This document shows positions 10,122-19,216 of a stretch of 64,000 nt of DNA, in pieces. The stretch is taken from NCBI GenBank assembly GCA_030625685.1, contig DAOUQJ010000003.1, forward strand, positions 1-64,000, written 5' to 3'. A program made the position numbers and the translations under genes. Numbering within the stretch: position 1 is the stretch's first letter; each line of letters opens with the position of its first letter. This stretch comes from Oscillospiraceae bacterium. Its GTDB lineage: Bacteria > Bacillota > Clostridia > Oscillospirales > Oscillospiraceae. The notes under the pieces are model-generated. The model was not told where the DNA came from. It did no database searches and saw only the letters and a program-made list of their open reading frames with translations.

Positions 10122-13100
10122 ATGGAAAATAATATACACCAAATTAAAACAAAAGTATTGAACTTAAGAAAAGAACAGTATATTTTAGGTAGAGATAATG
10201 AGATTAATGCTATTATAAAGCATTTTGATAGAGTTCTAGAAGGAGAATTCGCTACTTGTATTATTCGTGGAGAAGCTGGAGTAGGGAAGACATACCTTGT
10301 ATCACACGTTGCAAAAAAAATGCTAAACCTAAATAGCACTTATATATATGGTAAGTTTAAACAGTATAATAATTCATTGTTCTCTGGCATTAAGGAAATA
10401 TTAAATGAAATTATTGAACAGGCGTTAACCTTCTCAGAAAACCGACTAAATTCAGTAAAAGAACTTTTAAAATCTGAGTTAAGTACGGATTGCGATTTAA
10501 TTATTGCAATTTGCCCAGATGCTGAAAAAATAATGGGATATTCTAAAAAGGTTAGAGAAGAAGACTACCATAAATTAGAGCATAGAATTCAAAGAGCTAT
10601 TCAAATATTTTTAGATATTTTGTCACAAGAGCTTTACCCCTTGATTATTCATATAGATGATTTACAATGGGCAGATCAAGGATCTCTTCGGATACTAAAT
10701 TACTTATGTCATAAGCCTATAAATTTGAATATTTATTTAATCTTATCTTTAAGAACTGAAATACATAATAATTTGATGAAAAAGGAAGTCTCTAAAGTTT
10801 TAGGGGAACAAGTAAAGAACAATTTATCAATCGAACTGAAACGTTTAAATTTAGATTACACCAAAGAAATTTTGAATACTATATTTGACAATCAAATATA
10901 CGAATGTGAAAAAGTGACAGAATATGTTTTTAAGGCTACTTTAGGAATGCCTTTTTATATAGACAAACTCTTAGAAACAATTTTTAAAGAAAATAAAATT
11001 TGCATAAGAAAAAACAAATGGATATTTGATATTTCTTTTTTAAAAAAGCTTCAATTACCTGAAGACATAGAGAATATATTAAATAATCAGATTAATGAGT
11101 TGTCTCTGGATGATAGGAGAGCACTGCAATTACTAGCTTGTTTAGGTGGACAAGCAGATAGAAAAATGCTTATTAAAACTATTATTACGAAAAAAGAAAT
11201 GAATTTTGATAGATTAGAAAAATTGTGTATTACAGGATTGCTTATTAAAGAAGAACATAAACAGGAAGAGCATATCAAATATCTATTTTCTCATGATATC
11301 ATATTTGAACTGATACATAATTCTATGAGTGAGTCTGTAAAGGAAGAAAACCATTATTGTATAGCAAATAAGCTTATAAATGATTCTGACAAATTTTATA
11401 AAGATGAACATCGAATTTTTATTGGGTTACAGTTATTGGATTGTAAAGATCGGATTCAAAATGAAACAGATATCAGTAAATATGTTGTTGAACTTTATTA
11501 TGCAGGAATTAAAGCTAAACGGACAACTTTAATTGAAGAAGCTTTATCGTTTTTTAAGTTTTGTACTATTCTTATGCCTTTGTGCAACCCATCTATATCA
11601 TTTAATTTTTCTCTTACACTTAGATTAGAACTTGCAGAGAGCTATTTTATATGTGGATATAAAAATAAAGCTCAAAATGAGTTTAAAAATCTAATTAAGA
11701 ATTATAGAAGCGAAAATGATCAAGTTCGCATAAAAAGAAAGTTAGTTATGTTGTATACGCATTCAGGTGACAACAAAAAAGTTATAGAGCTTAGTATGGA
11801 AATTTTCGAACATCTTGATTTTAAGTTAAGAACAAATCATGTTCGATTAAGAATAGGAAAAGAACTCTTAGAAATTATGTTGCAATTTACTATTAATAAA
11901 ATAGAAAGGCTAACAACTGATTCCACGATTGAGGATATAAGAGTATTGACTATTCAAGATACATTGATTCGTATGGCGTCAGTAGCGAACTTAATAGATG
12001 ATGAATTATTTTACTTACTAATTATGAAGCTATGTAACTTGTCAATTAAGTATGGGAATTCAGATTTTTCTGCACCTTCTTATGCAGCCTTCAGTTATAT
12101 GCTGTACCATCATTTTGGAGATGATATAAAATCTTTTAAGGTTATGGAGATTGCAAAAAACTTATTGAAAAATTCAGATAATACAACTATAAAATGTATG
12201 ACCTATTTTATTATGGGTACATTTATTGAACATTGGAAGTCATCGGCAGAAAATAGTATTGATTATCTTATGAAATCCATTGAAATCGGCGTACAAGGAG
12301 GAGAATTTCAATATGCAAGTTATGCTTATACATCTATGATTGAGATGAGATATGCAATGGGAATACCTTTTAGCAAATTAACAAGGTATGTCAACTTGCT
12401 AAATCAATATGATATAAGAATCAAACAACAGGAAATAACAAAATTGACATTATCTATTTTGCAAAACCACATGGATCAATTGAGGGGGATACATGTTGTA
12501 GAAATTGAAGGCCTTCAGGATCTTGATAAAAGTCAGATACTTACTTTTTATTATTTAAAATTACAAAGGCTATACCTAGAGGAAAAGATAAAAGAATGTT
12601 ATGATTTGCTTGAAAAGATTATACCAATGAGTGAGATGTTTAAAGGCTATATTTTACAAGCGGATTGTTTATTTTTCACTATACTTGTGCAGTTAGATAG
12701 CCATAGATCTCTAAAAGGAATAGAGAAGATAGATAACAGAATAAAAATTGTTCAAGCTATAAGAAGGTTTGAAAAATGGGTGGCTTTATCAAAACATAAT
12801 CACTTTGCAAGATATCTGTTTATTAAAGCTAAATATGGTGAGATATTTAGCAATTCTTCCGATGTAGGTCTTCTTTATGAAGAAGGTATAAACTATGCAA
12901 AAGAACATCAACAATTTCAATTAGAAGCCTTAGGAAATTTATTAGCTGGAAAGTATTTTGAAAAAAACACAACAATAGCCAATGTATACAGAAAAAAAGC
13001 CTTGATAGCTTTAGACAAATGGGGAGCAACATATTACGCCGAATTGATTAGAGTTAGGTATAACATACAATCTGAAGAAGATACACACAAACAAAAAGAA

Positions 13101-13856
13101 CTAGGGACACTTCAAGAAAAATCGATTCAGAAAAAGAATAGTAAAAATTTTATATATAATATGTCTTATCATATGAAACAAATTGAAAATATGGATGAAG
13201 ATCAGACATTTCTATATGTTTTGAAAGTTTTAGTAGAGGTTGGTCTTGCAGGTTATGGTGCTATCTACTTAGAAAATAATGATCAAGTCCATATGGCGTA
13301 TGAGTGGATAAAAGGTAATACAAAGAAATACTCTGATCCTATTCATATGGAGAAGGTGCAAACTATACCTCGTAAAGTTATGCGATATGTGGTGCGTAAG
13401 GGTAAAAAAGTTATAATTAAACAGAAACCAACAAGTGGTCTTTTTGTTAACGACAAATATTTCAACGACAAAGAAGAATTTTCGATCTTATGCATTCCAT
13501 TAAAATACATGGGAGTCATGTGTGGGATTATATATTTGGAATGGGATATATGTGATGCCTATAGTGATGACCTCATAGAAGCAATTCAAAGTTATGAACC
13601 ATTGCTTGTAGCAAAAACTATATTAAAACCAAAGGATAAACAAGAAATAAAAATAGTTGAAACATTACTAACAGAAAGAGAGACGGAAGTTTTAAAATGT
13701 ATTACTAAAGGATTAACGAATAAACAAATAGGAGATGAGTTAAGCATATCTTTAAGCACAGTTAAAACACATATAATAAACATATATTCAAAATTAAATA
13801 TTAAAAATAGAGTAGCAGCAGTAGAAAAAGCTAGAGAACTTAAATTAATTTATTAG
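10122..13856 (+). CDS. Large ATP-binding LuxR-type (LAL/STAND-like) regulator: AAA ATPase, TPR-like middle, GAF-like region, C-terminal HTH_LuxR
   Basis: GRDNEINAI, GEAGVGKT Walker A, LIIHIDDLQWAD Walker B, C-terminal LTERETEVLKCITKGLTNKQIGDELSISLSTVKTHIINIYSKL; ATG at 10122 preceded by GGAG. Confidence 0.9.
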   Translation: MENNIHQIKTKVLNLRKEQYILGRDNEINAIIKHFDRVLEGEFATCIIRGEAGVGKTYLVSHVAKKMLNLNSTYIYGKFKQYNNSLFSGIKEILNEIIEQALTFSENRLNSVKELLKSELSTDCDLIIAICPDAEKIMGYSKKVREEDYHKLEHRIQRAIQIFLDILSQELYPLIIHIDDLQWADQGSLRILNYLCHKPINLNIYLILSLRTEIHNNLMKKEVSKVLGEQVKNNLSIELKRLNLDYTKEILNTIFDNQIYECEKVTEYVFKATLGMPFYIDKLLETIFKENKICIRKNKWIFDISFLKKLQLPEDIENILNNQINELSLDDRRALQLLACLGGQADRKMLIKTIITKKEMNFDRLEKLCITGLLIKEEHKQEEHIKYLFSHDIIFELIHNSMSESVKEENHYCIANKLINDSDKFYKDEHRIFIGLQLLDCKDRIQNETDISKYVVELYYAGIKAKRTTLIEEALSFFKFCTILMPLCNPSISFNFSLTLRLELAESYFICGYKNKAQNEFKNLIKNYRSENDQVRIKRKLVMLYTHSGDNKKVIELSMEIFEHLDFKLRTNHVRLRIGKELLEIMLQFTINKIERLTTDSTIEDIRVLTIQDTLIRMASVANLIDDELFYLLIMKLCNLSIKYGNSDFSAPSYAAFSYMLYHHFGDDIKSFKVMEIAKNLLKNSDNTTIKCMTYFIMGTFIEHWKSSAENSIDYLMKSIEIGVQGGEFQYASYAYTSMIEMRYAMGIPFSKLTRYVNLLNQYDIRIKQQEITKLTLSILQNHMDQLRGIHVVEIEGLQDLDKSQILTFYYLKLQRLYLEEKIKECYDLLEKIIPMSEMFKGYILQADCLFFTILVQLDSHRSLKGIEKIDNRIKIVQAIRRFEKWVALSKHNHFARYLFIKAKYGEIFSNSSDVGLLYEEGINYAKEHQQFQLEALGNLLAGKYFEKNTTIANVYRKKALIALDKWGATYYAELIRVRYNIQSEEDTHKQKELGTLQEKSIQKKNSKNFIYNMSYHMKQIENMDEDQTFLYVLKVLVEVGLAGYGAIYLENNDQVHMAYEWIKGNTKKYSDPIHMEKVQTIPRKVMRYVVRKGKKVIIKQKPTSGLFVNDKYFNDKEEFSILCIPLKYMGVMCGIIYLEWDICDAYSDDLIEAIQSYEPLLVAKTILKPKDKQEIKIVETLLTERETEVLKCITKGLTNKQIGDELSISLSTVKTHIINIYSKLNIKNRVAAVEKARELKLIY

Positions 13857-13887
13857 ATCTTTATAAAATTTAAACTTGACATTCTAA

Positions 13888-13920
13888 GGTCCGCGTAATG
13901 ATTAATTACGTGGACTTTCT
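13888..13920 (+). terminator. Terminator of the LuxR-type regulator gene
   Basis: GTCCGCGTAAT-gatt-AATTACGTGGAC then TTTCT. Confidence 0.65.
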
Positions 13921-13949
13921 CATGTTAAGCATTTATATAATTTTCAAAT

Positions 13950-13967
13950 ATCAACCTTTAAGTTGAT
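13950..13967. promoter_or_regulatory. Dyad ATCAACCTTTAAGTTGAT, third member of the shared motif
   Basis: Plus strand: dyad-TTGATG-20 nt-CATATT, facing the SLH remnant. Confidence 0.55.
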
Positions 13968-14055
13968 GTGAAATTCTTGCTTATGTTGCATATTCAGTAA
14001 TGTGTTTCAATAAAAAAGCATTAGTAAATGCAAAAAATGTAGATCAATTGGTGGA

Positions 14056-14445
14056 TTGAATTTGAATGAATTCAACACTGCATTGAATGTGACCATGTTT
14101 CCTGTATCAGTATTCGCATCAGATTTTACTGATATGTCAAATGACTGGTCAACGCCAGCAGTGTGCTATAGAAAATCGATTATAAACGGAGATCATAATA
14201 AAATACTTCCAAAGAATAATCATACGAGACCGCAAATGGCTACGATTTTAAATCGTGCTTTTGGTTCAACACAAGAAGCAGATATAAGTAATTACACAGA
14301 TGTATCAGCAGATGCTTGGAATTACTCAGATATGAAGTTCGTTTGTTAATGAAGATATAATTAAAAGGTTAAAAGAAAATTATAAAGCTGACGGCGCAGG
14401 AACTTACTTGTATGACGGAGATTATTGGAGAAAATTAACAATATA
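14056..14445 (+). pseudogene. SLH-domain protein remnant
   Basis: SDFTDMSNDWSTPAV...NHTRPQMATILNRAFG...YTDVSADAWNYSDMKFVC*; followed by out-of-frame GTYLYDGDYWRKLTI. Confidence 0.6.
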
Positions 14446-14660
14446 AGTATTAATGAATATTAGTGAAACAAAATTAGTGGTAGGGAAAACGCCAGTATTA
14501 TTTTTAAAAAGCATTGTGGAATATAAGCCATTTATCTTGAGGGTGCGACGATCTTTTCAAAAACAACAGTTATTCAGCAAAGCCGCGAGATAAAAAGAAT
14601 GATAGTTGCTAGTTCTACTAAAGTTTAAGACCTAGTTGTATAAAATTATATCCCTTGGCT

Positions 14661-14694
14661 TGTCTGCACCGTATTGGTTATTCCGTCATATAAT
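14661..14694 (+). promoter_or_regulatory. Conserved promoter-like leader of Cys-rich peptide gene 1 (GCACC-N16-CATATAAT)
   Basis: Nearly identical to 35458-35491; resembles sporulation sigma (SigE/SigK) -10 CATA elements. Confidence 0.45.
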
Positions 14695-14748
14695 GTCTTA
14701 AGATAGCTTCGCACATAGGATACATATCCTATGAAAGGAGGGTATACT

Positions 14749-14808
14749 ATGCGTTGTTGCTGTCGTAGATGGTGGTGTCCTCGTAGACGCCGTTGGTGCT
14801 ACTGTTAA
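14749..14808 (+). CDS. Cys/Trp/Arg-rich micro-peptide, 19 aa: MRCCCRRWWCPRRRRWCYC
   Basis: AAAGGAGGG ribosome-binding site 6 nt before ATG; paralogue with same leader at 35547. Confidence 0.65.
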   Translation: MRCCCRRWWCPRRRRWCYC

Positions 14809-14873
14809 TAGCCCTATAGATGAAAAAATATTTGAAACAAGACTAATTAGTGTTATAGCTCCATTAAAATTTG

Positions 14874-14903
14874 ACTCCACCTTAGCTTTTAGCAGAGGTG
14901 GAG
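14874..14903 (+). terminator. Terminator-like hairpin CTCCACCTTA...AGGTGGAG after peptide gene 1
   Basis: Homologous to the hairpin after peptide gene 2 (35749-35785). Confidence 0.5.
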
Positions 14904-15188
14904 TTTATGATTGAAGGTAAAAAAGTATTTCTAAAATAAAAGAATGGGAGTATTACGATAAAACCATATACCTAAACCATCATTTATATATTCTTAAATT
15001 TTGTTTTTGTTAAAGAGTGAATTATGTGACCTTTAATTTTTGAGATAATATGATCATCCCGTAAAAATCATCTAATTCACTAGTATTTTTCCTTCTAGTC
15101 CCATGTAATAAATCTGATTGTAATTTATAGCAACCGTTGGTATATATATATAAAGTCTGCAAGCACAACGATTACAGACTTTCCTTTT

Positions 15189-15206
15189 TGGCGGAGAAGG
15201 AGGGAT
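15189..15206 (-). repeat. 18-bp partial copy of tRNA-Ser(GCU) 3' end (att-like scar)
   Basis: TGGCGGAGAAGGAGGGAT identical to 37404-37421 and 23848-23865. Confidence 0.7.
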
Positions 15207-15383
15207 GTCATTTTTAACTAATCTTATATTTTAGTACTTTAATATTTCTAAAACTCATATTTGCTATAATTTAATGTAAAATAATTTCAATCATTCTATT
15301 TAAGCAAGAAAAAGTCGAAAAATCCAAAAAAGACCACCGATTTCTCGATGGTCTTTTAATTCATCTCTAACTTTTTTAAATGA

Positions 15384-15773
15384 TTATTGGGCAAGCGCAT
15401 TTTCTACTGCTTTTAATATTCCTTCTGAACTTTTAGTTGCACCTGATATCGTATCCACTTTTATTGATTGGGTCTCTACAATATTATCTATCAATTTGCT
15501 AGATTTATTAAAGTAACTATTTGTATCCCCATGTTTAGTAACAACAATATCTAAGATCTCATCACCTTTAATAATAACATCAACACAAATATCACTCTTA
15601 TATCCTTTTGCTGACCCAGATTTAACAATTGCACCTTGTGGATAGTTATCTATATTACTTGTATTCTCGTACTCAACTGTCCTGAATTTTGGAAGTGCCA
15701 TTGCTATTATTGCAATTAATAGTACTGCAATAATTACAATAATACTACCTAATTTTCTATTTCCTTTTTCCAC
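15384..15773 (-). CDS. FMN-binding domain protein with N-terminal membrane anchor
   Basis: SIIVIIAVLLIAIIAMALP anchor; DTISGATKSSEGILKAVENAL flavinylation-type motif. Confidence 0.85.
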   Translation of the reverse strand: MEKGNRKLGSIIVIIAVLLIAIIAMALPKFRTVEYENTSNIDNYPQGAIVKSGSAKGYKSDICVDVIIKGDEILDIVVTKHGDTNSYFNKSSKLIDNIVETQSIKVDTISGATKSSEGILKAVENALAQ

Positions 15774-15899
15774 GCTAATTTTGCTCCTTTCATCCTGCTT
15801 TTTTATATATTATTTTTCTAACCAAAAGAAAAACCAACTTTATGGCATAACGCTCAAAGTTTTTACTTTCTACTTATACACTATATTCGGTTTTTTTAC

Positions 15900-15917
15900 A
15901 TCAACCGAAAGGTTGAT
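15900..15917. promoter_or_regulatory. Perfect dyad ATCAACCGAAAGGTTGAT upstream of the FMN-binding gene
   Basis: Minus strand: dyad-TTGATG-20 nt-TATAAG. Confidence 0.7.
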
Positions 15918-16658
15918 ATATATTTTTTTAGATAAGAAAGGGCTTTAAATAGTGTGATTTATGAGAAAAAGAAGGCTTTTCCATTTACTAAGAATAGAAG
16001 AGAAATAAGGTATATTTTTATTTCATTATACTCGATGTGTAAATTCATCAATGAAAATAATAGAAACACTTACAAACACTATTTAATTTGTACTGAATTG
16101 CAAAAAAATTAACACTGCTTAAAACAAAGAAATTGTTGTGCGCTAAATGTGCGCCAAAAACAGATAGAGGTTGAACTCTTCTCGTGTGAGTGTTTGTTTA
16201 CAAAAGCCCATATATATTAAATATACCTAAGAGATATATTATAGAGTTTGACTTTTTAAATATCAAAATTTCGAAATAAGCAAAAAAATGTAAACTGGTT
16301 TATTTCCTTAGAGCTACTAGAACTTAAATTTGAAGAAGCATTACAAACAGCGCAATAACTAATTTTTCTTCTCTCAAATCAATAAAAGGCACAACTTTTG
16401 CACTTTTCATCCTTAGACAAAACCTGCTGTCTTTTTCGATGATGGTCGTCTTTAAGTCGGCCATTTTTGCATAGATAGTGAAAAATTTCTGTTGGTCTAT
16501 TTCCTTCAATGCTTATAGCAATCGCTTCATTATTTCATTGAACATATTATACCCCGTTTGCAAATTATTACGTGATTTAGTGAAATATGCAGGTCAGTTA
16601 AGAAAAATATTTAAAATGCTGGGTATGCTATGAGAAAGAAGTTTTTTGGAGGAAAACT

Positions 16659-19103
16659 ATGAACAAGGTAATAATCATTGGTGGCGTCGCAGGTGGTGCG
16701 TCGGCCGCGGCAAGACTCCGTCGTTTGGATGAACGTGTAGAAATTATCTTATTTGAGCGTGGGGAGTATATTTCTTTTGCTAACTGTGGGCTACCTTACT
16801 ATATTGGCGATGAAATTAAAGATAAAGCTCAGTTAACTTTGCAAACTCCGGAGAGCTTACATGAAAGATTTCAGGTGGATGTACGGACCAACAGCGAGGT
16901 AGTCTCTATTGACCGAAGTGCAAAGAACGTCACCGTACGAAAGACGGACAGCGGGGAAACATATATAGAAACTTATGACAAACTGATTTTATCCATGGGA
17001 GCTGAAGCAATCAAACCTTCTATTCCTGGGGTAGATTCAGAGCGGGTCTTCACCCTGCGCAATATACCCGACACCTATAAAATTAAAGATTTCATCACTC
17101 AGAAGAAGGCCAAATCTGCAGTGGTCGTGGGCGGCGGTTATATTGGTGTGGAGATGGCTGAAAACTTAAAAGCAGTAGGGTTAGAGGTCTTCTTGGTGGA
17201 AATGTCCAATCAGGTCATAGCACCTTTAGACTATGATATGGCGTGTGACGTACACAGACATATCGAGATGGCTGGGGTAAAATTACTACTAAGCAATGCT
17301 GTTACTTCTATTGAAGAAATGCAAAGCAGTCTGAAAATTAAAACTGACAAATGCGAGTTTTTTGCTGACCTTATAATCATAGCCATTGGCGTACGTCCCG
17401 AAAGCGTCATTGCTAAAAATGCGGGTCTTGCTATGAACGAAAGAGGCGGTATACTGGTTAATGAACACATGCTGACAAATGATGATCATATATACGCAGT
17501 AGGCGATGCGGTGGAAGTGGTCGATTTCATTACGGGACAAAAAGTAATGATTCCCCTGGCTGGGCCCGCCAACAAGCAAGGGCGGATCGCCGCGGACAAT
17601 ATTTGTGGCATCCAAAGCAGCTATACTGGTACGCAAGGAAGTGCAATTTTAAAGGTCTTTGACTTGACGGTGGCAACAACGGGAATTAATGAAAAGACTG
17701 CCAAACGTCTTGGGCTTGATTATGAAAAATCCTTTACTTTCTCTGCTTCTCACGCAAGATATTATCCTGGTGCTGTTAACATGTCAATTAAAACCATATA
17801 CCAAAAGAATAGTGGAAAAATCCTTGGTGCACAGATTGTTGGTTATGAAGGAACTGATAAACGTTGTGACGTATTTGCAACAGCCATTCGATTTGGTGCC
17901 ACAGCCCATGATCTTACGAAACTGGAGATTTGTTACGCGCCACCTTATTCCTCTGCAAAAGACCCTGTGAATATGGCAGGCTATACCATTGAAAATATCT
18001 TGACAGGAAAAGTGAAAATCTTTCACTGGCATGATATTGAGGCACTCCAGCAGGACGATGGCGTCATTTTGCTTGACACCCGGACTGAACTCGAGGTGGA
18101 AGCGGGTATCATTGATGGATTCATCAATATTCCCCTTGATTCTCTGCGCTCTAAATTGCATGAGCTGGACAAGAGAAAGTCAGTATATGTCACCTGTCAA
18201 GTTGGACTTCGTGGTTATATCGCTTGTCGAATTCTTATGCAGCATGGCTTCAATTGTTATAATTTAAGTGGTGGTTATCGATTGTACAGCTCAATTTTTA
18301 AGATTAGTGAAATGCCCGCATCATCTGATGGAATGAATCATCGCATTCAACAGCCTGGGCTGAAACTAGATGAAAAAATCATGTACGTGGATGCCTGTGG
18401 GTTGCAATGTCCAGGTCCTATCGTCAAGCTGGGCGTAGCACTAAAGGAGGCTAGTCCCGATGAAACAATTGAAATCTCGACCACAGACCCTGCATTTGCT
18501 AGAGATCTTGAGGGATTTTGCCGTCGCACGGGTCATCAATTTAAAGGAATAAACAGTAGTAAAGGTGTCAGTGTTGCAAGAATTAAAAAGTGTAGTACTG
18601 ATGTGGGCGAGCAAAGCTGTTCCGCTTCTCAGGGCAATAACAAAAACTTTATCGTGTTTTCTGGTGACTTGGATAAGGCAATTGCTTCCTTTATCATGGC
18701 AAATGCTGCGGCTGCCATGGGTAGGAAGGTCAGCATGTTCTTCACCTTCTGGGGATTGAATATTCTTCGAAAACCGGAAAAGTCAAAGGTTAAAAAGGAT
18801 TTAATGGAAAAGATGTTTGGTTCAATGATGCCAAGAGGTTCTGAGAAGCTAAAGCTTTCAAACATGAATATGGGGGGCATGGGCGCCAAAATGATCCGAC
18901 GCACCATGAAGAATAAAAATATCGATAGTCTGGAAGATTTGATTAAGATATCTCGGGAAAATGGTATAGAGTTGGTAGCCTGCGCTATGAGCATGGATGT
19001 CATGGGTATCAAGCAAGAGGAACTGATAGACGGCGTCAATACAGGAGGCGCTGCTTCCATGTTAGCATTCGCTGAAGAAAGCGACATGAGCTTGTTTATA
19101 TAA
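16659..19103 (+). CDS. CoA-disulfide reductase-type FAD/NAD oxidoreductase fused to rhodanese, TusA-like and DsrE-like domains
   Basis: GGVAGGASAAARLRR, ANCGLPYYIG; rhodanese ILLDTRTELEVEAG..VTCQVGLRG; TusA VDACGLQCPGPIVKL; C-terminal DsrE-like ASFIMANAAAAMGRKVSMFFTFWG. Confidence 0.93.
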   Translation: MNKVIIIGGVAGGASAAARLRRLDERVEIILFERGEYISFANCGLPYYIGDEIKDKAQLTLQTPESLHERFQVDVRTNSEVVSIDRSAKNVTVRKTDSGETYIETYDKLILSMGAEAIKPSIPGVDSERVFTLRNIPDTYKIKDFITQKKAKSAVVVGGGYIGVEMAENLKAVGLEVFLVEMSNQVIAPLDYDMACDVHRHIEMAGVKLLLSNAVTSIEEMQSSLKIKTDKCEFFADLIIIAIGVRPESVIAKNAGLAMNERGGILVNEHMLTNDDHIYAVGDAVEVVDFITGQKVMIPLAGPANKQGRIAADNICGIQSSYTGTQGSAILKVFDLTVATTGINEKTAKRLGLDYEKSFTFSASHARYYPGAVNMSIKTIYQKNSGKILGAQIVGYEGTDKRCDVFATAIRFGATAHDLTKLEICYAPPYSSAKDPVNMAGYTIENILTGKVKIFHWHDIEALQQDDGVILLDTRTELEVEAGIIDGFINIPLDSLRSKLHELDKRKSVYVTCQVGLRGYIACRILMQHGFNCYNLSGGYRLYSSIFKISEMPASSDGMNHRIQQPGLKLDEKIMYVDACGLQCPGPIVKLGVALKEASPDETIEISTTDPAFARDLEGFCRRTGHQFKGINSSKGVSVARIKKCSTDVGEQSCSASQGNNKNFIVFSGDLDKAIASFIMANAAAAMGRKVSMFFTFWGLNILRKPEKSKVKKDLMEKMFGSMMPRGSEKLKLSNMNMGGMGAKMIRRTMKNKNIDSLEDLIKISRENGIELVACAMSMDVMGIKQEELIDGVNTGGAASMLAFAEESDMSLFI

Positions 19104-19216
19104 TTAAGTTTCTCCTTTTTAATATTGAGATAGTTGTAAAGACTATGAATGAATAAGCAGCTGTGACAGGAAGTTATGATATAAAAATTAATTTTAGTGA
19201 CATAAAGGTGAAAGTT

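Noticed and set aside
14698-14880. 60-aa minus-strand ORF across the Cys-rich micro-gene 1
   Set aside because: Antisense to the conserved leader-ORF-terminator unit; no RBS or motif
17231-19087. Alternative-frame and antisense ORFs within the CoA-disulfide reductase fusion
   Set aside because: Contained in a clearly homologous long CDS
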